Of a stretch of DNA of 64,000 nt, positions 32,401 to 42,791 are shown piece by piece. Both the position numbers and the translations under genes were made by a program. Each line of letters begins with the position of its first letter. The first letter of the stretch is position 1. This stretch comes from Clitopilus passeckerianus (lineage: Eukaryota; Basidiomycota; Agaricomycetes; Agaricales; Entolomataceae): contig CALYLX010000144.1 in NCBI GenBank assembly GCA_944990035.1, forward strand, positions 248,001-312,000, read 5' to 3'. The notes under the pieces are model-generated. The model searched no databases. It was not told the DNA's origin and saw nothing but the letters and a program-made list of their open reading frames with translations.

Positions 32401-32659
32401 ATGGACAAGGATGCCAAGGGAGATCGTCTGATGTAAATGCCAGCCCGTATATTCTGCGAACTTTGATTGGCTACAGAATCTTCTCTTTTGCTTTTGCTTT
32501 CTTTCGTCTATATCAATGCTCTTCATTAATCCCTCGGACCTCCATTGTTATTCTCGGACACTGCTTATAACTATTTACGAACACATACAATCCAAATAGA
32601 TGTGCGAAACGATATGTCTGGCGCCTATCACGATTCACCAGCGCCTCCGTTTGAGGGAT

Positions 32660-32720
32660 CTCGTGGTCGTCACACCCACAAAACGACACGAGGCGAGCTC
32701 AACAGCTTTTTCCACTCAAA
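32660..32720 (+). promoter_or_regulatory. Conserved dyad element upstream of BTB-E
   Basis: A left arm CTCGTGGTCGT (32660-32670) and a right arm ACGACACGAG (32683-32692) are separated by 12 nt, as in BTB-D. GCGAGCTCAACAGCTTTTTC follows. The element ends 31 nt before the ATG at 32751. Confidence 0.65.
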
Positions 32721-32750
32721 CCGTAATCATATTGGCATCCTCTTGATTAC

Positions 32751-34626
32751 ATGGCAACCTCGATGGAAACTACCCAAGACGTAGCCCATTCTCAACCACT
32801 GTACTCTGACAACTGTAAGCTATTTCACAGCAATACCTTGTCGAACCCATGTTCATCTTTCACCGACTGATCCAGTCAATGCTGAGGACGCGGAGGTCAC
32901 CTACGAGTCGTCCGATGGCATTCGATTTCGCATCCATGCTGTCTATCTTAGAGCACACTCTGAGGTCTTGGCCCCGATTCCTGGATCGACATTTGACGAG
33001 GTCGTCCTTCTGGCTGAACCGGCGTCGGTTCTGGAGATATTATTCAGATTCATTTATCCCAGACGGCAACTTGACCTAGAAAACTCACTGGAATTCGACG
33101 CTTTGGAGGAGCTTGCAGAGGTAGCCGAGAAGTATCAAGTTTTTCCGGCCATGTATGCTTCGTACCTTCAAATGCGGTGAATTGAGTTTTCCTTTCAGCG
33201 TATTCTCATGTTGACCAGTCATATAAATCTAGAGCAACCCTCCCTTCTAATGCCATACAGATATTGGCATATGCTCTGAAACATGATTATGGTGATATTG
33301 TCGAAGAGGCAGCTCCATTAGTACTGGACGAGCCGATGTTGGACGTCTTAAACACGATCCCGACAGAGTTTCATGCGGTTTGGGTGAGTCACCGTTTCGT
33401 CGTATGGTGCAGTGATATCGATAGCTATGGGCTAGCTCAAGTACAATCATCATTGGCGAGAAGTACAACGCCATGCACTCACAACATGCATGTGTGCTGC
33501 TGGCGGTTATTTCACTTCAAACGTTGTATCTCAAGTCGCCAGTGGCTTATTGGCTCTACATCGACTTGATAAAACATTTTATGTTGAACAAAATTCGTGG
33601 AACGGTGATAATACTGGCCTGGACAAGTGGAAATCATTGGTTAGAGAGGAGATCGCTCAGATTCCAACCTTGACGCAGCTAATTTCGCCCTCGACCTCTA
33701 ACGAGATATCCCAAAATACCTCTGCTAAAGCGATAGCACGCGGTGATCTTCAAATTAAGGCAGTGAGTGGAACCGTTTTTCACGAAGACTATGCAGCGCT
33801 CCAAGCTTGTGCACCTGGGCTTGCGTCATTGGGTACATCAGGCACTACAGTTGAGATCCCGGAGAGCACAATCACTATGTTGCTTCTCCTGGATTTCATC
33901 CGTCCTGTTCGATCTCCAAACCTGCAATCGTTAGATTTCGACTCCCTAAAAGAGCTCGCTCTTGCCGCCGAGAAGTATAAGGTATTTCAGGCTATGCAAA
34001 TGTGCAGGGTATTTATGAGGTAAGTTAAAACGAGATTGTGATGTAATTCATGCGGTGACCATTCTCATTAATTTACGTTGTAGGAAAGCACTCCCCTTTA
34101 ATGCAGAGGAAATATTGGTGTTCGCCTTCCAGTTCGGCTATACCGATATTCTAGATGCATCGGCCCCGCTGACACTTCACACGAAAATGGAAGTAATGGC
34201 CGTCCGGCTCCCTCTGCGTGTTTTCCCGCCATGGGTATAGTCCAAATTCTCCCATTAATCTCTACAGCTAACGCTCCTCTTTTTATTCCCTCCCTTTAGG
34301 CGCAGTATTATTGCAGTTGGCAGGCCATATGTTTCAGCACAATTCTACGCTTAACGGAGGGTGGAGATCAAATTCAAAGAAGGCACCGGCACCGGCGCGA
34401 TAAAGGTTACTGCTGCGAAGGGACGTTTGCCGAGAAGCATGTGAATCCAATCATCAAGATGCTTCTGGAAAACCCGGGACATCTACTGGATCTGGAGACT
34501 CTATTCCCTGCTGAATCGCCGTGTCGGGACTCGGACGCGAGGCGTGTATTCGACGAATGTCGGGCGGCTGCTAAAGACGCTATTCAAGCAATCAAACCCA
34601 TGAGTACGTATATGCAGGTCGTGTAA
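32751..34626 (+). CDS. Double BTB/POZ domain protein (BTB-E), intact
   Basis: Six exons: 32751-32814, 32876-33176, 33233-33383, 33436-34019, 34084-34234 and 34300-34626, giving 525 aa. A second in-frame ATG at 32763 (METTQDVAHS) aligns better with the starts of BTB-C and BTB-D and may be the true start. BTB 1 carries DGIRFRIHAVYLRAHSEVL and ends AEKYQVFPAMYASYLQMR. BTB 2 carries ARGDLQIKAVSGTVFHEDY and ends AAEKYKVFQAMQMCRVFMR. Post-BTB segments are ALKHDYGDIVEEAAPLVL and FQFGYTDILDASAPLTL. Exons 3 and 5 are both 151 nt. It ends the three-unit array; role as for the other copies. Confidence 0.87.
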
Positions 34627-34876
34627 CTTATAATAAAGCACGGAATACATCATCCGACTTTCGAGTTATTCAGTGACGAAATGGGAAACTAGGAAGATAT
34701 TCAATTCAAGGAAATGGCCAGCGTTCAAAATTACGCTTTGTGTCGAGTTAGTAGCAATTATGCCCAACGAAACAAGAATGTCCCGGTGACGGTAGAAAAG
34801 GTAAATCGATCGACGACCACGCATACATCAACCTTCGAAAGAAGCAAAGAGTTCTGTCTCAACTCCAACCGATAAC

Positions 34877-35460
34877 CTAGTGATCATACTTCGGCTTGCA
34901 GTAGGGACAGCAATGTCCGTGCTTTGGGTCTGCAGGAGCAGGAACGGAACCGTGTGGGCAGGTCAAATATTCCTTAGCCTTGCACCTCACAAGATCGCAG
35001 GGACTGTCAAAACGCGCTTGGTCAGTCATCATAGCTTTGACTCCTACGATACAATTCTGGCTTACTTCGGCTTGGGTTTGCAGGAGGGGCAGCATTTTCC
35101 GTTCTTCGGGTCTGCAGGCTCTATAACGGTACCGTGTGGGCAGTGCACTTGCTTACAGAGCACAGCGAGACAAGGCCTGGTATATCAAAGTTCAAATGTG
35201 TATGCGTTAATCGACAATACGGTAGGTGAGGATGAAACGAAGGCTTACACTGGCTTAGGTGTAGGTTTACACCATGGGCAGCACTTGCCGAGTTCCGGAG
35301 ATGCGGGGTGCCTGTTAGTTCCCGGAGGGCAGGTGAGGTCGTCGTAAGGAATACACTTGATTTTCACCAGCGAGCAGTCGATTTTGGCCGCTTGGAGTGT
35401 GACGATGTTTGACAGGAGGAGGAGAACGAGGGCGAGGGCAGAGGCGTAGAGGTTCTTCAT
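34877..35460 (-). CDS. Secreted protein with three VWC-like cysteine modules
   Basis: Three exons: 35460-35249, 35176-35066 and 35003-34877, giving 149 aa. Both introns are phase 2. The start was set at MKNLYASALALVLLLLSNIV because a signal peptide begins there; the frame is open 25 codons upstream. Each exon ends with or encodes one six-cysteine module: C-x6-C-x7-C-x15-CC-x2-C, then C-x4-C-x4-C-x15-CC-x2-C, then C-x4-C-x7-C-x15-CC-x2-C. Module core motifs are CPPGT ... GKCCPWCKP, CPHGT ... GKCCPSCKP and CPHGS ... GHCCPYCKP. The CPxG and CCPxC signature resembles von Willebrand factor C-type repeats, but each is short, so the comparison is tentative. Such modules usually act in extracellular protein binding. 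Function in this fungus is unknown. Confidence 0.76.
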
Positions 35461-37139
35461 GGCTACAATGGTGGTTGCGGTGGACGAAGAACGGGTAGGA
35501 ATCACTGGTCTATCCTGAGTCGAATCCTCATTCATTTATAGGATGTAATAGAGTGTGACTCTGCTCCGTAGAATTCTCGAGAATTGGTCGATCCTTGTTG
35601 GTACAGTTGAAGGCTTCTTGTTAGTTGAGCCAAGCCTTAGACCAAGCCTAATATAGCTCTACTAGTGGATGGATACTAGGCACTGCAGTTGAAAAGAACC
35701 TCAGTGATTCTCAAAGGCTCTTCTTTGCGCGATTAAGACAGGTAAGACAGATATCAATATGCCTTTGGGAGACATGTATGAGCGGGCAGTGACGATAACG
35801 AAGTGAAAATGTCCCCAATTCAATTGTTGGCGGCCCTACTAGGAAGCTTGACCCCTGTTTTTGAATCTTCATCATTGACACCGTTGCGCACAGAACCAAG
35901 GTGTCCCGCGGACTAGGGCAATTACTCTATTCAGTGTGGGTAATTCTTTGACGGATTAGGGCGCGGAAAGTACGGCATCTACTAGGTCAGCCATGGGTAT
36001 GTTGAATTTACTACATAAACTACGTCATCCCAGTAGCGTTTGTACCGTCGTGAACTGCATCTACCGCGCGTGTGTACCCAGCGAAAGATGTGAGACGGTT
36101 GATGGTTGCTCGACCCCCGTTTGAGATTGTGTCATTTTGAATTTGATTTTTCAATGACATCTTCGTGTCCCGCCTCTATGGGTTAGATTCCCGCTACCTT
36201 TTAAGGTAGTAGGGTTTTGGAGGGGCGTGTCCAAATCGTTTTTTAGTGGGGAAACACAATCCATCAGCAGCTGTGCACTGAGTTCGAAATCTCTCGGCAT
36301 TTCGCGGTCCCAAATGAGAGGTTCAACTGTTTGCTTCAAGTTCGAGATAAATACAAGATAAATATGCAACTACATACCCTGACTACTCAAGGACGAGTAG
36401 CTGAAGGTTTCCTTTAATGAATGAGCTTTACGGTTAGTAGATGCCAGATATCTAAAGCCACCGCGTAAGCTTGAGCAACGTACCTCGTTGCGAAAGGTTG
36501 CGTGCAGAACCCACTCAGTAAGGAACCACGACGGTTGTATAATTCATGAAGGAGACGAAAGATGAAATCCGAGTGTTGTGTTATGAATAAGTATTGAGCA
36601 TAATTATAAGATCTTTCCCCCAAGAAAATTGCCCCCGATATTCCGAACTCGGAGCACAGATCACGAGCTTGGGTGCGGGTTTATTCATCCTTTCCCCCAG
36701 TTTAGCCCCCGAGGTAAGGACATCGAACGTCCTCCCAAGCCGTTTTCCTCATTCTGGGATCGCACCTGCACTCCGTCTGGAGCTGAGCTGAGTTTTCTCG
36801 AGGAGACTGATGCCACGGGCAGTTTCGAAATCATTCAGGGAGCGTTGCAATCTTCTTGGCACACGTAGCCTGATTCATATAAGTATGTACTGTAACGGAA
36901 CAACATGATGATAATGGTAGAGGACTGAGAGCGAGCGATTACTGTATACTATCAGCGCGTTAAGTTGGACTATCAAAAGTCGATCGCACAGTCTGCACGA
37001 AGACATCAATTTCTATGGGTATATCCAGGTATTCACTCCAAAGAGAGACTCCGAGAGAGGGACACCTCGTGGTCGTTCAAACGTTCAGGTGAGGTTTGAA
37101 GTCAAGAATCAACGGCCTGTATCTTAGCGATTCAGAGGC
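35461..37139. other. Intergenic, with one repeat boundary motif
   Basis: No gene is supported. Near 36150-36190 lies TGACATCTTCGTGTCCCGCC followed by GGGTTAGATTC, the same boundary motif as at 29926 and 40074, but no R1 body follows it. At 37076-37086 there is an isolated CTCGTGGTCGT, the left arm of the BTB dyad element, without a BTB gene after it. Short open frames (for example 35711-35899 and 36151-36369 minus) lack support. Confidence 0.4.
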
Positions 37140-37690
37140 ATGAACGCGGCCATCCCGGCCCGATTACTTTCCTTTTTGGCTCCCCCTGGCTCTGTTTGGT
37201 CACCGTCTTCCGACGTCCGTTTCCTCGTCGCCATCTTCGATCTTCAATTCTGTCTTTGGTGCTTTTGCATCTCCGCTCAATCTACCTATCTTCTACAACG
37301 GAATTCTTCGAAGAAGGAAGTACATTGACGACTGTGATGCAAACTCTTGTTATTTCTAGCGCCTCTCTACCCTCTATACTACTGATTCTATCCCTCGACA
37401 TTCTTGCTCTCGAAATTTCCTATCGATCCGATACCTTCGGCGGATGGCTTGGGCTGGTTGTCTCGCGTTGCGGCATGAACCTTGTGTCGAACTTTGGAGG
37501 AGAAAGAAGGTAAAGAATGGTCGTATAAGTGGCTTCTAAGAACCCGAAGTGCGCAATTTACTCCAAACTAATGTTCGCGGTCTTGATACTGACTACTCCT
37601 CTAGCGTACGACTCGGATTCCCGAGTCATTTGATGAATTCTCTCAACCTACGCTCTTGCCTTATGTACCACGATGCCCAGTCTACCTAGC
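37140..37690 (+). repeat. Truncated R1 block (copy f)
   Basis: It carries ATCCCGGCCCGATTA and GGCTCTGTTTGGTC (37153-37201), GGTGCTTTTGCATCTCCGC (37256) and an intron-like GTGCGCAATTTACTCC ... CTCTAG (37549-37607), in the R1 order. It then runs directly into the copied promoter segment that starts at about 37666, so only the first quarter of R1 is left. Confidence 0.45.
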
Positions 37691-38210
37691 TCAGGTGTCC
37701 AATACCATATGACGCAGCAATTATTGGCTTCTACAACATTAGGCTCGGTCTTTCGACTTTGGCCGAACCACGTAGGCTCTAAAGCCGCGATTCTCGCCAG
37801 GCTCGCAAGCGATGGTATCTGTATTTGATCTGGCTGTCATAGGATGCGCGCCTTGACAGAGAAGCTACGCCTCACTCCACTCTGCTGTTGCTCGGTCAAA
37901 TGGACCGGAAGTATTTTAAGAAGAGGCTGGCGCTGAGTGCTGATGGTTGGGTAGGCAATCGCTCAATGACGGACTGGCTATGCCTATCTCGAAGATCCGG
38001 GATCAAAATCACGCAATGTTCAACCATGTCTCGCGCCATTCAATCAGCCGATGATCTCGTCAGTTGGATTCTACACTTGGCTGAAGCTCCTTTTATCGAG
38101 AAACAACATCTTAGGATAGTCCGACTACGCTTTAGAGGAATATTGTATTTGTATCTCTACTCTGGTTTCTGGATCATACACGACGGCTTCCTTCGCTCCG
38201 ACTACTTCAT

Positions 38211-38273
38211 ACAAGGGCACAAACACCTCCGTCGCTCAATCACAAGGGCAACAAACACCTCTATCGCTCAATC
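38211..38273 (+). repeat. 31/32-bp short tandem repeat
   Basis: Two near-identical copies, 38211-38241 and 38242-38273 (ACAAGGGCACAAACACCTCC-type start, TCGCTCAATC end). A partial third (ACAAGGGCAGCAAC) follows at 38286. Confidence 0.8.
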
Positions 38274-38329
38274 TTGTCCGCTTTGCACAAGGGCAGCAAC
38301 TAAATCTTGTCAGCTAACAACGGGAGATT

Positions 38330-38653
38330 TCAAGTAGTGTCAGCGTACGGTATGGGAGCTCGCTTAACCCAGACGCCGCGTTGTAAAAACTCGTCGGCAT
38401 CAGCACTTTTTTCGGTGTCTCTCTTCGGCCAGTAACCGTAACGCTGGAGGACAGTGTCGGCCTCTGCAGCCTCCTTTCTCCTGATCCAGTTACCTGGAAC
38501 AGCGTTGGCATCATAGTAAGCACCTTCGCTACGCTACGCATTGACATTAGCAGGCAGCACGTATGCTAACAGGAACATAAATTGGCGTACCTCCTCGGTG
38601 GGAACGGCAGTGACTACGCAGACGAGAGCAACAAGAGTAATGGCGAGTTTCAT
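38330..38653 (-). CDS. Secreted peptide precursor with Lys-Arg processing sites (KEP-like)
   Basis: Two exons: 38653-38591 and 38533-38330, giving 88 aa. The intron is GT-AG (GTACGCC ... GCGTAG) and phase 0; the next possible acceptor, 4 nt on, would give an early stop. Residues 1-17 are a signal peptide (MKLAITLVALVCVVTAV). The rest is cysteine-free and holds dibasic sites: IRRK near residue 42, then two related repeats, ADTVLQRYGYWPKR and ADEFLQRGVWVKR, and a short C-terminal peptide APIPYADTT. Signal peptide, acidic spacers starting AD, aromatic cores (YGYW, GVW) and Lys-Arg ends are the layout of Kex2-processed repeat precursors, which in fungi include alpha-type pheromones, hyphal repellents and dikaritin-type RiPPs. 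No UstYa-like enzyme or other tailoring gene was seen nearby. Confidence 0.78.
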
Positions 38654-39054
38654 GGGGAAAGAAATATGATGAGGGATGAACAGAAGTTGGGTATGTGAGC
38701 TAGTTCGACGCCGCCCTTTTGTACCACACGTTCAGCTTACCTAGTTGAGATATTGAGTACCATACCACGCTGTCATTACTGGCTTCTACAATATTAGGCT
38801 CGGTCTTTGGCCTTTGGCCGAAGTCAAGATTTCCGACGTATCCGGATTTGATCTGGACGCCATAGAATCCACCATGCTGTGGGTCGGTCCGAAGGACTCG
38901 AAATATATTAGGGATAGGTGGGCAGTAATGGGCAGCAATCAGTCAATTGCAGGCAAGTATGATTATCTCAAGGACCCAAGGGAGAAATCATGCGATGTTC
39001 GACCATGTCTGTCAACATTAGCCGATGATTTCGGTGAATATGACTATACCTTCT
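38654..39054. other. Promoter region of the peptide gene
   Basis: On the minus strand TACAAAAG lies at 38716-38723, 63-70 nt upstream of the ATG at 38653, and serves as a TATA-like candidate. The 104-codon plus-strand frame at 38814-39128 lies inside the duplicated promoter and is not supported. Confidence 0.4.
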
Positions 39055-39470
39055 TTCTAAACGTACATTTTGAGACTGCTCGTCCACATGTTTTACGCCT
39101 GTATGCATTCGCCGGCTGTACGAAATAAGGTTTCTTTCCGATACGCGACCTTGTTTCTGGAAGGTCATCAGCCTCTCATAAACCCAATCCCCGAGCTTCT
39201 CGAACTTAACGTAGGGAGCGGTAAATACGGAGGTTGCGGGAGTACGAGGAATAGCATAGCCCATTAATTCGCATTTTGTGTGGTAGAACATGAGTTCTGA
39301 TTTTGCCTTGACCCCTGTCCAACGGGTTGCCAGTCGCACTTGCTTACGCACGATCGTTCTGCCAGAATCAAACCTAGCTTGCAAATCCTCTTCTAATCAG
39401 AATGCCTTCCAGTGCGCAAGCAGGCTCTGCAGGTCGTCGGGGATCTTTTTCGGGATAACATACCCTCGTC
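39055..39470 (-). pseudogene. Remnant of an unrecognised protein-coding gene
   Basis: One minus-strand frame gives RGYVIPKKIPDDLQSLLAHW, then KAF, a single TGA stop, then EEDLQARFDSGRTIVRKQ, FYHTKCELMGYAIPRTPAT and YVKFEKLGDWVYERLMTF. The composition looks like genuine protein on both sides of the stop. No start, splice structure or family could be assigned; it may derive from a mobile element or a lost gene. Confidence 0.35.
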
Positions 39471-40073
39471 AGCACCTTAGACTGCCGCTTGTCACCTCTA
39501 ACAGCGATCAAAAGCCTCCCTTATTTGGTGTGCTTTCTTCGTCATCACAACTGACTTGCTCATCGTCTTCAACAGCGATCAAACATGATCTCATTTCGGT
39601 CAGCCTCATCAACCTCTTTTCAAACTCTTGCACAATTCTGATTCTCATCAGAAGCGTACGTGCAAGCTACAATATATTTTACTACCGCAGTGACTGCCTT
39701 CACAATCCAGCTGTCGCCTGGGAATTCGCGATCGCCGGTGATCACGTCCCCTCCCACGTTCTCGGCGACTTACAGTCAAGTGGAGGTTAACGGGAGCCTC
39801 CTCTCGCCAGCAAGTATTCTCGAAAACTAAACAGATAAGCATTCTCTACAGCTTTGATTCTCATCCTACTCCTCTTCAAGGAGTAGTATCTACGAGCTTA
39901 AGGGCCTAACGGCACAGCAAGCTGCCCTAATTATTCCTTGAGTTTCGTTCTCCCATTACAGCTCCTTCGGTTAGCCGAGACGATCGTGTCAAGACCCCGC
40001 AGTTACGAGGGCTTTTCTTCCACAACGTCTGATAGTTGGTCAGTCCCATTCTGAGGTTGTGGCATCTGAGATG
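39471..40073. other. Intergenic, no gene seen
   Basis: Open frames on both strands (for example 39290-39790 plus) are rich in Ser and low-complexity stretches and have no matching copy. The right end abuts an R1 boundary motif. Confidence 0.4.
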
Positions 40074-42700
40074 TAGATGACTTCTTCGAGATGTCCCACC
40101 TCTATGGGCTAGATTCATCCTGGCGAGTTCATGATTGAACGTTGACATGATAATTTCGGAAGACGAGCTTGAAGTTGCGGCAATGCCGGCCCGGCCATAT
40201 ATTTCCATGGAGATGGTTTGGGCTTGTTTGTAGCACACACCTTTTCGTCTTCTGTCCACATCGTCCCCACTGTTGGCGATTTCCCGTATTCTGGGTTGAC
40301 AAACATCCAGAAACAAGACCATAAAACCAAGGATTCTCTCTACAAGACTCCCCTCCTCGTTTTCCCTACAAAATCTAGATCTATACGAAGGCACCTTTGA
40401 GCATTGGCCAGCATGAGGTCGCTCCTCCCTTCCCAAGTCACCGAAGCAGACTCATCCGGACATCTGGGTCATACAGAATCGTTCGCGTCAACATATCGTG
40501 TCGTTGATTACTCGTCCCTGATCCCGCCCTACTATCATCCCGACGAAGACGACGACGGACATGGCCCCAATTTCATCTTAGCAGGGGTCCTAGGTCCTTG
40601 TTGCTAATAGCAATGGAGACTGTGTCGTTATCTTCGTATCTCTTCCCTCCGCCGCTTTGGAACCTTCGAACACATCTCCTTGTCCCTGGACCTGCGGCAC
40701 CAGGCTTCAAGACCTCACCTCACCTCATCGATCGTCCCCGGGCCCGCATCCTTTGGCTTGCAACCCCTTGCCCTCGCTGCACCAGGGATGAGTGCTCGCC
40801 CTGGAGTCCTGTTTACCTTGTTCGTTTTCAAGCGCAGCTTCGGTGAAGTGAAGAAACATTGCGTAGGTGCTTCAGACAACTTTCACTAGACATGACGCTG
40901 ATTCTCTGTCATAGTATATGGTGTTGACTCCTGGGGAATACGACAGTTACAGCCAGGTCGTCGTCACCCTTCCTCTCTCAAACACGGCTCGTTCTGCTCC
41001 ATTTTGAAACGCGTGCTGTCGACATCTTCAGTCACAGACACAGCTAACGGCAAACTCGTGACTGGCAACTCGCACATTCACGCCTGTACATGCTGACCAT
41101 ACTACATGTACTCGGCCATGTACACTGGAGGAGGAGAGAAGAACGTTGAAAGGTCGGAGCTTGGGTTGGAAGGTTGAAGCAGAAGCAAACGAGGAATCCT
41201 CTCTCTGTTTTCATCATCTCCCTTCATCAGAATGGGCACGAATCACCCAAGATCGCCTACTCCTGATCATGTTGAACACTACTACGACCACACACTTGCG
41301 ACTCATCTTCAACCACCTACTTCCAACCATTGACGAACTCGATTATGACCACACCCTCATCTCCCTTTTTCTTAGGCTGTGGCCGGGGAATCGCTCGTGG
41401 TCATCTGGATAAGGAATGTGCCAGGTCACGGCGTGGCATAGTCGGGAGGGGAGAGAAGAGCGGGCGGATGTCATCGAGGAAGAGCTTCCTTTCCCATTTC
41501 TCTCCGTCAGAACCACCAACCAGCTCCAAATCACGCACCTCCAACTTCCACGACAATTCACGAACCGCGGATTGAAACCCCACCAACGTTCATTGACGCG
41601 ATCCCTATACACCTACCCGTTTTGCCTCCTCCCAAAACTACACCACCTTGAAGTTACCCTACGGCCCCACTACATGCGGTGCTGGTGGCGGAATTAGCTG
41701 CCTGGTCTCTACCGGGAAACTCGAGCGTGACTGTATGAACATCCGGATACAGTTCGGTGGCGGGAGTTTGGGTCCTGGCGCCCATTGGGGGGAGATTCTG
41801 TGAAGGCTACGAAGCAGACAGGAGCCCCGAGGAAAGGAGAGAAACTTGGAAGGGAGGCTATCCCGTTTCGAGCCAAGAGACCGAGCCTATGCCTGCTTCC
41901 TGTCATCCTGGCTTCCCGCTCTGCGAAGCTCCCAAGGACGACGAAGATGAAGACGGAGAACTCTCTTCGCAATAACGAGCAAAATTCGTTCTCAGGCTAC
42001 GCGAAGGGAGGAGGAGAACGTTGATAATGGCGAGAAGATGGATGGAGGGGTGCGAGGGTCGATAAACAGGAGGAGTGGGGTCGTTGGTGGTCGATTGGGA
42101 CTGAGGGTGGAGATCAGCACGGAAGATGAGGCGGACTCACGGTTGGGAGGTGAAGAGGACGAAAGAATGGAAGGTACCAACGACTTCGAAGAATGGGATG
42201 GCTCGAGCGCTGTGTGATGAAGGAAGCAAGGGCAGACAGCAATCTGATTACCCCAGCTATCTCACCTAATTCTCTCACCATCCACACCTCGCGCCATTTC
42301 AGAAAATGCATCTTCGTCCGCCAACCATTCTCCTAGGGCGGATTTGGAGGCAAACTACATTGATTCCAACCAACCTTGCCGCTGAGCGGCCTATTTCGAA
42401 TGCACTCTCTCGCACTCGTCACCAAGGCGTGATGCACGATAGACCTGCTTTGAGGCCGTCCACCTTCCGACGTCACTAGCATTCACCACTACCTCAAACC
42501 CATATTCAGGCTTCCCTGCCCTCTAGGTCATGTCGCGAAGGACAATTTGCGGAAAGTTGAGGCTGATGAACGGCGTTTACGCGAGTTGCATACAATATAG
42601 CGTTGGTGGCGTTGGGATACGCCTGTCTTCCCGAGATTCCATGATTCTTGATGACTAGAGAACCTACCCTTCTCATTTCCTTTCTTCAGCGTATAGCGTA
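40074..42700 (+). repeat. Decayed R1 block (copy g)
   Basis: It opens with the boundary motif TGACTTCTTCGAGATGTCCC ... GGGCTAGATTC, then AATGCCGGCCCGGCC and GGTTTGGGCTTGTTTG. A near-complete exon-like stretch MSARPGVLFTLFVFKRSF (40789-40842) is followed by an intron-like GTAGGTGC ... CATAG and then VYGVDSWGIRQLQP (40915-40957). This is the best-preserved R1 copy in that part, but stops follow shortly after. Minus-strand hydrophobic stretches lie near 40550 and 41945. Confidence 0.45.
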
Positions 42701-42791
42701 CCTATTCATCATTTCACCGTAGTCATGTTATCCTTGTCGTGGTCTATCTGACTATGTATATACGAGTACGTACGGCTATATCAGATGACTA

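Larger units (their letters stand above)
37666..39040 (+). repeat. Direct duplication of the peptide-gene promoter region
   Basis: The segment 37666-38060 resembles 38720-39040 (for example GGCTTCTACAACATTAGGCT at 37729 and GGCTTCTACAATATTAGGCT at 38785, then CTCGGTCTTT and TTTGGCCGAA in both). The right copy lies immediately upstream of the minus-strand peptide gene at 38330-38653 and includes its TATA-like TACAAAAG; the left copy has GTACATAAGG at the same place but no coding region after it. The offset is about 1055 bp. Confidence 0.6.

Noticed and set aside
36150..36190. GGGTTAGATTCCCGC as a pol III B box (tRNA or SINE)
   Set aside because: It resembles a T-loop in one of three copies only, and I found no A box or cloverleaf around any of them.
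37888..38337. 149-codon plus-strand frame overlapping the end of the peptide gene
   Set aside because: It crosses a duplicated promoter segment and a short tandem repeat, and has no recognisable motif.
38330..38653. Dikaritin-type RiPP cluster
   Set aside because: The precursor layout fits, but I saw no UstYa-like protein (HxxHC motifs), tyrosinase or transporter in the window, so a full cluster is not claimed.
38814..39128. 104-codon plus-strand frame
   Set aside because: It lies in the right copy of the duplicated promoter; the left copy does not keep the frame.
39290..39790. 166-codon plus-strand frame
   Set aside because: Serine-rich with no domain; the opposite strand carries a more protein-like, though broken, reading over part of it.
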